From SVTX01 sp045660325 (lineage in GTDB: Bacteria; Bacillota; Clostridia; Oscillospirales; CAG-272), in assembly GCA_045660325.1 (NCBI GenBank), contig JAZRDO010000034.1, positions 1 through 64,000 of the forward strand: DNA of 64,000 bases. Reading direction: 5' to 3'. A program made the translations under genes and the position numbers. Of this stretch, positions 7,644 through 14,220 are shown in pieces. Below the pieces are notes generated by a model. It worked only from the letters and a program-made list of their open reading frames with translations. It did not search any database and was not told where the DNA came from. Every line of letters starts with the position of its first letter. Within the stretch, counting starts at the first letter, position 1.

Positions 7644-8147
7644 TTAGCCCGCAAACAACAGTATCGCGAGAAGTATGAGAAGATCTCCGTGCTCCTCACC
7701 CGATAAATATACGGATAGCATTATTCCGAGAATTAAAAGCTCTTCTTCTCCCAAGCCGTGCCCGAAGGGAAAATTGTTTTTTAATATTCCGTTCGGGAGT
7801 ATCGAGGAGAAAAGCGAGCTCGCGGGCGGTGTGCCGCGCGCCGCTTCGTGAAGCTCCTTTGATTCGCTTATTTCTCTTGGAATTATCACAGGCTCGGGGA
7901 TCGGCGGCGGGGGAACAAGCTCCTCCGCCCTCGGTATTGTAGGGGGGACGCTTGGGGATATGCGCGGTCTTTTTTGAGGCTCAACTGTCCGAGGAGAATC
8001 AATATTCTCTCCTATGGGAGATAGCGGCGCCTTGTGTCCGTCGCTCGTAAACGCGTTTCCGCTGTAATTTTTAGGGATGCGGATGTCGGGCGGCAGGTCG
8101 CTTTGAGGTCTTTGGGTGTTAACTTTAGGTGGGATTCGTGTGTACAT
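7644..8147 (-). CDS. Pro-rich protein with acidic/Leu-rich C-terminus, unknown
   Basis: A 167-residue protein I do not recognise as a named family. The first ~110 residues are disordered and rich in Pro (PPPPIPEPVI). The last ~40 are a conserved-looking block: a Gly-rich turn FPFGHGLGEEELLILG, then two Leu/Ile stretches split by SGEEHGD and ending LFAG. It could be a hydrophobic hairpin or a self-assembling tail. It is the last gene of a three-gene set (9 and 12 nt gaps) converging on the SipL-like gene. No signal peptide. A part in spore coat or other mother-cell assembly is a guess from context. Confidence 0.6.
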   Translation of the reverse strand: MYTRIPPKVNTQRPQSDLPPDIRIPKNYSGNAFTSDGHKAPLSPIGENIDSPRTVEPQKRPRISPSVPPTIPRAEELVPPPPIPEPVIIPREISESKELHEAARGTPPASSLFSSILPNGILKNNFPFGHGLGEEELLILGIMLSVYLSGEEHGDLLILLAILLFAG

Positions 8148-8156
8148 ATTGCCACC

Positions 8157-8606
8157 TCACAGGGTTTTGAGGATATCACCGAGTCGGTTCAGCTTTATCA
8201 TATAGTCAATGGCATCCTGTCTTTCCTTCTTTAGGTACGGCTTGAGCGCGCAAAGCAGGGCGTTTGAATTTTGCACCTCGCGGCTTTGTGTAGGTAAAAA
8301 TGCGCCAGCGGGCTTTGCTTGATTCTGCGGTGCGGCGGGAGTGTGAGTCTGGGCGTTGCCTATGGGTGAGAGATTTGAAAGCAGGGGAGAGACGATAGAG
8401 ATAAGCTCAGGTAATTTTGATAAAAGCTCGGGATTTGACAAGAGAGACGAGAGAAGAGGAGATTCCCCCGCGCCCGAAGGCTTTTCGACGTTGCTCGTAG
8501 TCGGATTCTGCATACTGCCGAGCTTGCTTAAAATATCAAAAATTCCCGATGGAGCGGAGCTTTCGTTTTCGGACTGTGTGCCTGTCGCAATGTTTTCCTC
8601 TGACAT
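8157..8606 (-). CDS. unknown Ser/Leu-rich protein of the SipL-adjacent trio
   Basis: A 149-residue protein, family not recognised. Residues ~10-75 are low complexity with repeated SPLLSSLLSNPELLSKLPEL-like segments; a Gln/Pro/Ala linker follows; the last ~45 residues (KPYLKKERQDAIDYMIKLNR) form a basic amphipathic helix pair. The protein is likely cytoplasmic. It sits between two other unknown genes, starting 12 nt after the stop of the upstream one, with AGGAGC near the start. The composition suggests a scaffold or adaptor rather than an enzyme. Confidence 0.6.
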   Translation of the reverse strand: MSEENIATGTQSENESSAPSGIFDILSKLGSMQNPTTSNVEKPSGAGESPLLSSLLSNPELLSKLPELISIVSPLLSNLSPIGNAQTHTPAAPQNQAKPAGAFLPTQSREVQNSNALLCALKPYLKKERQDAIDYMIKLNRLGDILKTL

Positions 8607-8618
8607 ATCTTAGCTCCT

Positions 8619-8837
8619 TTACTGCTGCTTCAACTGTCCTAAAAGCTCGGTCGCTCTTGCTATATCCTCGTCGGTCGCGACGGCAAGGGCGCTTCGCAGG
8701 GCATCAAGCTGGGATTTGGTAAAATTTATGCCCGAGAGATCAACTCCCGATTCCTTACCCAAGCGACGGATAATAAAGGCAAGCTGGTCGTCGGGGAGGC
8801 GGATGATCTTTTGTACGGTGTTTTTGTCAAGTGTCAT
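8619..8837 (-). CDS. small unknown helical protein, first gene of the trio
   Basis: A 72-residue, wholly helical, charged protein with no cysteine and no membrane segment; family not recognised. It has two helix-turn units (KIIRLPDDQLAFIIRRLG and TKSQLDALRSALAVA). GAGG lies 9 nt before the ATG. It heads the leftward trio behind a promoter that lies back to back with the promoter of the rightward phosphodiesterase gene. Confidence 0.6.
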   Translation of the reverse strand: MTLDKNTVQKIIRLPDDQLAFIIRRLGKESGVDLSGINFTKSQLDALRSALAVATDEDIARATELLGQLKQQ

Positions 8838-8868
8838 AGCTATTACCTCGTTTAGTTTTGTTATTCAC

Positions 8869-8898
8869 AGTATATGTAACTGAAATTTTTTCTGTTAA
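8869..8898 (-). promoter_or_regulatory. probable sigma-A promoter of the three-gene trio
   Basis: Minus strand TTAACA (8898-8893), 18-nt spacer, TATACT (8874-8869). Its -35 lies 4 bp from the -35 of the rightward promoter, so the two could not easily be occupied at once. Confidence 0.5.
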
Positions 8899-8902
8899 CG
8901 TA

Positions 8903-8931
8903 TAGACAAAACACGACATAAGTGGTATAAT
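8903..8931 (+). promoter_or_regulatory. sigma-A promoter of the phosphodiesterase-murC operon
   Basis: TAGACA (8903-8908), 17-nt spacer, TATAAT (8926-8931), 34 nt before the first ATG. Confidence 0.75.
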
Positions 8932-8964
8932 AAAGTGATAAAATATTGACATTTATGCAGGAAA

Positions 8965-9489
8965 ATGAAAAATATGGAATTTCTTGTCTTATCCGACTCG
9001 CACGGAAGAACGAAAAATATACTTGAAGCCATATCTCGTCAGATAAGACGCCCCGACGGAATAATTTTTCTCGGTGACGGACTTCGCGATCTTATGTATT
9101 GCGATATTGACGTACCGATCTACAGCGTTGCGGGAAATTGCGATACGGGTAGCTTTTATGGAAATCTTTGTGCGGACACCGTGAGAATAATAGAGATCGC
9201 GGGAAAGAGAATTATGCTTACGCACGGGCATTTTTATTCCGTTAAGAGCACGCTTTCAAGACTTATATATGCCGCGGCGGATAATAATATTGATATCGTT
9301 ATGTTCGGCCATACACATGAGCCGATTGAGAAAAGACTTGACGTGGGCGACATTGATATGCCTACACTCAAAAAGCCGCTTTATCTGTTCAATCCCGGTT
9401 CGGTCGGCGGATACGACGGAGACTTTGGAATTCTTACAATAAACAACCGTGGAGAGATACTGCTCTCGCACGGTAGACTTAATAAATGA
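8965..9489 (+). CDS. YfcE/MJ0936-family phosphodiesterase
   Basis: A 174-residue calcineurin-like phosphoesterase with all family metal motifs: SDSHGR near residue 10, FLGDGLRD, AGNCD, THGHFYS and GHTHEP. The family hydrolyses phosphodiester bonds with Mn2+ and its physiological substrate is usually unknown. Two ATGs compete: the one at 8965 is only 2 nt from the AGGA at 8959-8962, the one at 8974 is 11 nt from it, so the shorter protein (171 residues) is equally possible. The murC gene follows after 15 nt and is presumably co-transcribed. Confidence 0.88.
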   Translation: MKNMEFLVLSDSHGRTKNILEAISRQIRRPDGIIFLGDGLRDLMYCDIDVPIYSVAGNCDTGSFYGNLCADTVRIIEIAGKRIMLTHGHFYSVKSTLSRLIYAAADNNIDIVMFGHTHEPIEKRLDVGDIDMPTLKKPLYLFNPGSVGGYDGDFGILTINNRGEILLSHGRLNK

Positions 9490-9504
9490 AAGGTGGAGAT
9501 GCTT

Positions 9505-10926
9505 GTGCCAACGCCTAATACGCATCATGGCGCTGAATATATAAGGACCGTTATGAGGGCATCCGAGGATAGATCTATATTCTTTGCGGGTGTCGGAGGA
9601 GTTATGATGTCCTCCTTGGCGCTTCTTACGAAGCGCGCGGGCTATAAGGTGATCGGCTCGGACCGAGCGCAGACTCCTGTAACTAAAAAGCTTGAGGAGT
9701 CGGGCATTTACATAAGCCGTACACATTGTGCGGAAAATATCGACGATACTGTCGGCGCGTTCGTTTATACCGTTGCGATCAGTCCCGATAATCCCGAATA
9801 TCTTGAAGCGCAAAGAAGGGGTATCCCCTGTATTTCCCGCGCGGACTATCTCGGCTTTATTATGACCGAATATAAGAATAGAATCGGTATTGCGGGTATG
9901 CACGGCAAAAGCACGGTCACATCAATGTGCGCGCAAATATTCCTGACGGATGCCGAGTGTAGCGGAACACCCTCGCCTACGATAATTTCGGGCGCGGATT
10001 ATAAGCCTATGGGCGGCGCGTACTATATCGGCGAGAACGAGAATTTCATCTTCGAGGCGTGCGAATATATGGATAGCTTCCTTGATTTCAATCCCACGGT
10101 TGCCGTTCTTCTTAATGCGGAAATGGAGCACGTGGATTATTTCAAGAGCATGGAGCATATCAATTCATCGTTTGCGAAATATGCGTCTCTTACGGGCGAG
10201 AGCGGTGTTTGTATCGCAAACGCTGACGATGAGAACATTATGATCTCGGTTGAGAATTATTGCGGAAAGCTTGTAACCTTCGGACTTGTTAATGACGCGG
10301 ATTATACCGCAAGAAATATTCGCGTTGAAGATGCGCGACTCCACTACGAGCTTATTTATCACGGTGAGCGCGTAGCGGATATATCCCTTGCCATTTGCGG
10401 CAAGCACAACGTGTATAACTCTATGGCGGCGGCAGCGGCGGCACACGAATGCGGAGTGCCTTTCTCTAATATCGAGGCGGGATTATCCGAGTTCGTTGGC
10501 GCAGGCAGACGTATGGAATATAAGGGACGCGCCTTTGGTGCGGACGTATACGATGATTACGGTCATCATCCTACCGAGGTCGCGGCAACACTTAAGGGCG
10601 CATCAGAGATGTTTTGCGGAAGACGGTTAATTTGTGTTTTCCAGCCCCACACCTACAGTAGAACCGCGGCTCTTATGGATTCCTTCAAGACCGCCTTTAA
10701 CTCTGTGGATAAGGTTATTTTAGCCGATATCTACGCGGCAAGAGAAGAGAACATCTATGGCATTTCCTCAAAGGATCTATGCGATAAGATTGGCGAGCGA
10801 GCAATATACGGAGGCACCTTTGAAGGCTGCGGAGAAGCATTAAAGGATATTCTTCGTGACGGTGACGTAGTGCTCGTTATGGGTGCTGGCGATATATATA
10901 AGCTTTATCCGATTTTGGGTATTTAA
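9505..10926 (+). CDS. murC: UDP-N-acetylmuramate--L-alanine ligase
   Basis: A 473-residue Mur ligase adding L-Ala to UDP-MurNAc, the first peptide step of peptidoglycan synthesis. It shows an N-terminal Rossmann domain (FFAGVGGVMMSS), the ATP loop GMHGKSTVTS (Ser where Thr is common), a central domain with HVDYFKS, and a C-terminal domain with YDDYGHHPTEV, which is diagnostic of MurC. The start is placed at GTG 9505, with GGTGGAG 6 nt upstream; the GTG at 9493 and ATG at 9499 overlap or abut that ribosome site. It is not in a dcw cluster: its neighbours are a phosphodiesterase and a small lipoprotein. Confidence 0.93.
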   Translation: MPTPNTHHGAEYIRTVMRASEDRSIFFAGVGGVMMSSLALLTKRAGYKVIGSDRAQTPVTKKLEESGIYISRTHCAENIDDTVGAFVYTVAISPDNPEYLEAQRRGIPCISRADYLGFIMTEYKNRIGIAGMHGKSTVTSMCAQIFLTDAECSGTPSPTIISGADYKPMGGAYYIGENENFIFEACEYMDSFLDFNPTVAVLLNAEMEHVDYFKSMEHINSSFAKYASLTGESGVCIANADDENIMISVENYCGKLVTFGLVNDADYTARNIRVEDARLHYELIYHGERVADISLAICGKHNVYNSMAAAAAAHECGVPFSNIEAGLSEFVGAGRRMEYKGRAFGADVYDDYGHHPTEVAATLKGASEMFCGRRLICVFQPHTYSRTAALMDSFKTAFNSVDKVILADIYAAREENIYGISSKDLCDKIGERAIYGGTFEGCGEALKDILRDGDVVLVMGAGDIYKLYPILGI

Positions 10927-10938
10927 GAGGTAAAATAA

Positions 10939-11289
10939 ATGAAAAAGACAAGATCCTTGATTCTCGTTATTGTATCCGTTCTTATATTGACCCTGTTCTC
11001 ATCCTGTACGAATTATTCAGAGCCGTCGGGGAAGGCGGGAATAGGAAAATATTACTTTCATGCCAACGTAATTGAGGTCTATGACGGATCAATTATGGTG
11101 TCGCCCGTAGATGGCGCGGCAGAGGGTGGCTCGAGTGATCTTATTTCCGTTTCCTTAACACTCAAATCAGGTGAGCTTGTCAGTGGAATTAAGGCGGGCG
11201 ACAGGGTTCGTATAATTTATAGTGGCGAAATTATGGAGTCATATCCTGCGCAGATAGGTCGCGCGTATGACATTGTAGTTGTTTCATAA
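10939..11289 (+). CDS. small lipoprotein with OB-like domain, unknown
   Basis: A 116-residue protein with a lipoprotein signal (LFSSC, Cys23) and an ~80-residue all-beta domain (FHANVIEVYDGSIMV, later KAGDRVRIIYSGEI) that looks like the small OB-type domain of DUF3221-like lipoproteins. It is anchored outside the membrane; function unknown. It starts 12 nt after murC with GAGG 8 nt before the ATG, and a terminator follows directly, so it is the last gene of the murC operon. Confidence 0.75.
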   Translation: MKKTRSLILVIVSVLILTLFSSCTNYSEPSGKAGIGKYYFHANVIEVYDGSIMVSPVDGAAEGGSSDLISVSLTLKSGELVSGIKAGDRVRIIYSGEIMESYPAQIGRAYDIVVVS

Positions 11290-11292
11290 AAT

Positions 11293-11326
11293 AAGGCATA
11301 ACCGATTTCGGTTATGCCTTTTATTT
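11293..11326. terminator. bidirectional terminator between murC operon and exporter operon
   Basis: A hairpin AAGGCATAACCGA / TCGGTTATGCCTT followed by TTATTTT rightward and an A-rich flank leftward. It lies between convergent transcripts and touches the last base of the permease gene. Confidence 0.8.
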
Positions 11327-12057
11327 TATTGTTTTTTCATTTGACGAAGGAAGAGAAGGCAAGCGGCGACAAGAATTACTGTCGCATAGCCCAAAACCCA
11401 TAAAAGATGAGGAAGAATCTCTCCGTAATTGCCTGAAAGCACTGCGCGTTCAAGCTCTACCGCGTGAACGAACGGCAGACAGTACGCGATCTTCTTGAAT
11501 GCACCGCCAACAAGCTCAAGGTCAAACCAGACACCCGAGAGCCAAGCCGAGAGATTTGTCATAAGCGCACCGCAGATACCGCCAACCTGCTTATCGTTCA
11601 ATATGCTTCCGAAGAGAAGACCGAACGCGATAAAAAGAATCGAGATGGGTATTATAAGCAGGATCGCCCATAAAATATTTATTGTGATTTTAAGGCCTAA
11701 AATAAGCGCTACGGCGTAGCAAATAATGCTCTGCATTACTGCGATAGGAATTATGGGGAGAGTGTAGCCCAGAATGAACTCCACAGGAGTCATAGGCGTT
11801 GTGTAAAGCCTTTGCAGGAGCGCGCTGCCTCTGTCCTTTGAAATGATAGTCGCAGAGAACAGAGTCATAAACGACAGACCGAATACTGTAATGCCTGGTG
11901 TTAAGTGCTTGATTTCAAAGAGCGATACGGGGATGCTTGCCTGAATTGCGCTAAGAAGTAATATGAGCACCAACGGGAATCCGAGTCCAAAGCAGAGATT
12001 CAAGGGGTCGCGGATAATTTCCTTAGCGTTTCTTTTTGCAAATGTAAGCAGTCTCAT
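11326..12057 (-). CDS. ABC-2 type exporter permease
   Basis: A 243-residue membrane protein with six predicted segments (around residues 22-43, 53-70, 95-125, 130-155, 165-185, 215-238), the layout of ABC-2 permeases. It would form the export channel for the ATPase encoded just upstream; the two genes overlap by 4 bp (ATGA) and the permease has GGAGGTG 7-8 nt before its ATG. The substrate is unknown; TetR-controlled pairs of this kind often export drugs or amphipathic compounds. Confidence 0.85.
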   Translation of the reverse strand: MRLLTFAKRNAKEIIRDPLNLCFGLGFPLVLILLLSAIQASIPVSLFEIKHLTPGITVFGLSFMTLFSATIISKDRGSALLQRLYTTPMTPVEFILGYTLPIIPIAVMQSIICYAVALILGLKITINILWAILLIIPISILFIAFGLLFGSILNDKQVGGICGALMTNLSAWLSGVWFDLELVGGAFKKIAYCLPFVHAVELERAVLSGNYGEILPHLLWVLGYATVILVAACLLFLRQMKKQ

Positions 12058-12782
12058 TTTTCCACCTCCTTTACGATTTTGACGAAGGCGTCCTCGAATT
12101 TGTCCGCGCCCGTTACCGCTTTGATGTTTTCCGCGGTGTCGCAGATGAGAAGTCTGCCGTCCTTCATAATGGCGATTCTGTCCGAGAGAGCCTCTGCCTC
12201 CTCCATATAGTGAGTTGTCAGAACGATCGTGATTTTGCCCTTGAGCGCGCGGATAATATCCCAGAGCTCGCTTCTTGCGATTACGTCAAGACCGAGAGTC
12301 GGCTCGTCGAGAAAAAGTATCTCGGGCTCACTGATGAGCGCCATAGCTATACTGAGTCTTCTTTGCCAACCGCCCGAAAGCTTGCCCGCGCGACGTTTAA
12401 GAATGCCCTCAAGTGAGAGAAGGGAAGAAAGCTCCTTGATCTTCTCCTCGCGCTTTTGCTTTGAAAAGCCGTGAAGACCGCAGATAAGCTCGAGATTTTC
12501 ACGCGCAGAAAGTCCGGGCGCGATCGCAGTCTCCTGCGGAGATACCGCTATAATGGATTTTACCTTTGCGGTCTCACTTGTAATACTGTTACCCAAAAGA
12601 AACGCGTCGCCGCCCGTGGGAGCGGTAAGACCGCAGAGCATTTTTATAGTTGTGGTTTTTCCTGCGCCGTTTATACCGAGCAGGGAAAACAGCTCGCCCT
12701 GTTTTATATTGAGAGTCAGTCCGTCGACGGCTAGCACGTCGCGGTACTGCTTGCTTAAATTCTTTATTTCGATTGCATTCAT
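12054..12782 (-). CDS. ABC exporter ATP-binding protein
   Basis: A 242-residue ATPase of the drug/antibiotic exporter type. Walker A is GINGAGKTTT (near residue 37), the signature LSGGWQRR, Walker B LFLDEPTLGLD and the H-loop TTHYMEEAEAL. It would power the ABC-2 permease downstream. The start codon shares one base with the stop of the TetR-type gene, with GGAGG inside that gene, so the three genes are translationally linked. Confidence 0.92.
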   Translation of the reverse strand: MNAIEIKNLSKQYRDVLAVDGLTLNIKQGELFSLLGINGAGKTTTIKMLCGLTAPTGGDAFLLGNSITSETAKVKSIIAVSPQETAIAPGLSARENLELICGLHGFSKQKREEKIKELSSLLSLEGILKRRAGKLSGGWQRRLSIAMALISEPEILFLDEPTLGLDVIARSELWDIIRALKGKITIVLTTHYMEEAEALSDRIAIMKDGRLLICDTAENIKAVTGADKFEDAFVKIVKEVEK

Positions 12783-13345
12783 TATTTAGCCTCCGTTATG
12801 TGTCTTGTGCGCAAGCCGTGATATATGTCAGAGATTATGCTGCTTATAAGCTCAAAATCAAGCTCGAGGAAGGACGTTGCGAGCATAGTGCCTATTCCGT
12901 GAACACAGGTCCACATTTCAAGATGTAAAAGAGTAGCCGCTTCCCGTCCCATTCCGGTCATTTTCATTATCATCTCAACAGATACGTTAAAATCTTCTTT
13001 TGGAATAAAGCTCTCTCCCGTTCTGTCGCACATGAAGAGAAGCTTGAAAAGCTGCTTTTCTTCCTTGGCAAAGCGAATGTAAGCCATGCCGTATGCCTTG
13101 TAGGGAGGATATTTCTCACTTTGAATTTCATTTTTAATAAAGCTGAGATAAAGATCGTATGCGGCAGTGATAATCTGCGCATGTAAATCCTCCATTGAGT
13201 CAAAGTTTGAGAAGATCGGTTGTGTTGAGGAGCCGAGGGCAGAAGCGATAGTTCTTGCATTTATTGCGTCCTCGCCACTCTCACGTATAAGATCAAGTCC
13301 TGTTTTTATTATTTCTTCTTTTGTAATTTTAATCTTGGGTGGCAT
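12782..13345 (-). CDS. TetR-family repressor of the exporter operon
   Basis: A 187-residue regulator. The N-terminal helix-turn-helix is at residues ~10-55 (INARTIASALGSSTQPIFSN), and the C-terminal ligand domain has the LHLEMWTCVHGIGTM helix typical of the WHG/TetR_C_33 group. It heads the operon regulator-ATPase-permease, with GGAG 6 nt before the ATG. A 14-bp palindrome overlaps its own promoter -10, so negative autoregulation released by the exported compound is the likely scheme. Confidence 0.88.
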   Translation of the reverse strand: MPPKIKITKEEIIKTGLDLIRESGEDAINARTIASALGSSTQPIFSNFDSMEDLHAQIITAAYDLYLSFIKNEIQSEKYPPYKAYGMAYIRFAKEEKQLFKLLFMCDRTGESFIPKEDFNVSVEMIMKMTGMGREAATLLHLEMWTCVHGIGTMLATSFLELDFELISSIISDIYHGLRTRHITEAK

Positions 13346-13374
13346 ATTTATCTCCTAAATATAGCAATTGATAT

Positions 13375-13388
13375 ATAACACTTGTTAT
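13375..13388. promoter_or_regulatory. candidate TetR-type operator
   Basis: ATAACA-CT-TGTTAT, a perfect 6+6 bp palindrome 29 nt upstream of the repressor ATG, overlapping the -10 by 2 bp and covering the likely transcription start. Size and position are typical for TetR-family autoregulation. Confidence 0.65.
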
Positions 13389-13415
13389 TTTATCACGAAA
13401 AACGGGGTTTGTCAA
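13387..13415 (-). promoter_or_regulatory. sigma-A promoter of the exporter operon
   Basis: Minus strand TTGACA (13415-13410), 17-nt spacer, TAAAAT (13392-13387). Confidence 0.75.
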
Positions 13416-13472
13416 GGGGAGAAAAGAAAATTTGTCACAAAAAACGGGGCTTGTCAAGGGTAGAAGAGAAAA
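13398..13472. repeat. direct repeat, two 33-bp copies 42 bp apart
   Basis: AAAAACGGGG-containing segments start at 13398 and 13440 and match at about 30 of 33 positions. Each carries a TTGACA on the minus strand; only the proximal copy is followed by a good -10 (TAAAAT against CAAATT at the distal copy). Confidence 0.75.
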
Positions 13473-13497
13473 AAGCCGTGGTATGTTACCACGGCTT
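13467..13497 (-). terminator. terminator after the PduB-like gene
   Basis: An 11-bp stem (AAGCCGTGGTA at 13473-13483 with 13487-13497). Leftward it is followed by a run of U from the A-rich flank 13468-13474; it lies 13 nt past the stop at 13510. Confidence 0.8.
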
Positions 13498-13509
13498 ATG
13501 TGATTTTAT

Positions 13510-14217
13510 TTAATTCAAATAAGGCATCGAGGGGCCCTTTGGCTCATCGTCTCCGAGGGTGCGAAGAAGGGTAAGACCCACCTCGCGTCCGCGCAAAACT
13601 GCGTTTTTACAAGCCTCTGCATCACCGTAAAAGGCGATTATAACCTCGTTTGAGTGGCTTGTCGTTGTGGGTGTGAGATACTTTGTAAGAGTTATAGCCG
13701 AGGACTTCATAGCGGCATCTGCCATAACAAGACCAATTGCCGCAGGCGAGCCTGCCATAAATCCGAATGATTTTCCCAAAGGGATATCAAATGCCTTGTT
13801 TATTGCATAGGAAGCCGATGCACTGTAAGCGAATTCAAGGTGTCCTGCACGACTAATATATACCTCGCCCGCGTTACGTCGCGTAAGCTCAAGAGCGATT
13901 TCAATAGCACGTCGGCAATCACTTACGTCGTGTCCTCCGATAACGATATAGTTACCGTGACCTCCCCAACCCTTTGTGTCGCGGGGAAGCTCTATGCTGA
14001 TGATTTCAGTATTTGTATTTTTAATTGCCTCATCAATTGCGCATATCTGTCCTGCGGCACCCGTACGGGATGAGAGGAGTCCGAGCGCGGATATATGGGC
14101 GGGAAGCTTCATTTCCTCACGAAGCGAGTAGTCGATACCGGGGATCACAAGACCTATCGTGTCAAGAACCGTAGTGCCAACAAACTCGGGAAGAGTTGAT
14201 CCTAAAAAGTCAGTCAT
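13510..14217 (-). CDS. orphan PduB-type bacterial microcompartment shell protein (BMC-T)
   Basis: A 235-residue tandem-BMC protein that forms pseudohexameric trimers in microcompartment shells. The PduB signature runs throughout: EFVGTTVLDTIGLVI at residues 11-25, SSRTGAAGQ, IELPRDTKGWGGHGN, GGHDVSDCRRAIEIAL, RAGHLEFAYSA, SNEVIIAFYGD and a C-terminal GLTLLRTLGDDEPKGPS. The N-terminal extension that packages PduB cargo is absent, as in the short PduB' form. No other shell protein, diol dehydratase, aldehyde dehydrogenase or phosphotransacylase is in the window. It begins 3 nt after the topoisomerase stop without a good ribosome site, so translation probably depends on coupling. EutL is less likely given the PduB-specific motifs. 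Confidence 0.88.
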   Translation of the reverse strand: MTDFLGSTLPEFVGTTVLDTIGLVIPGIDYSLREEMKLPAHISALGLLSSRTGAAGQICAIDEAIKNTNTEIISIELPRDTKGWGGHGNYIVIGGHDVSDCRRAIEIALELTRRNAGEVYISRAGHLEFAYSASASYAINKAFDIPLGKSFGFMAGSPAAIGLVMADAAMKSSAITLTKYLTPTTTSHSNEVIIAFYGDAEACKNAVLRGREVGLTLLRTLGDDEPKGPSMPYLN

Positions 14218-14220
14218 AAA

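Noticed and set aside
13510..14217. EutL as the identity of the BMC-T protein
   Set aside because: The ELPRDTKG-x-GGHG segment, the N-terminal EFVGT block and the LRTLGDDEPKGPS ending are PduB features; EutL lacks them.
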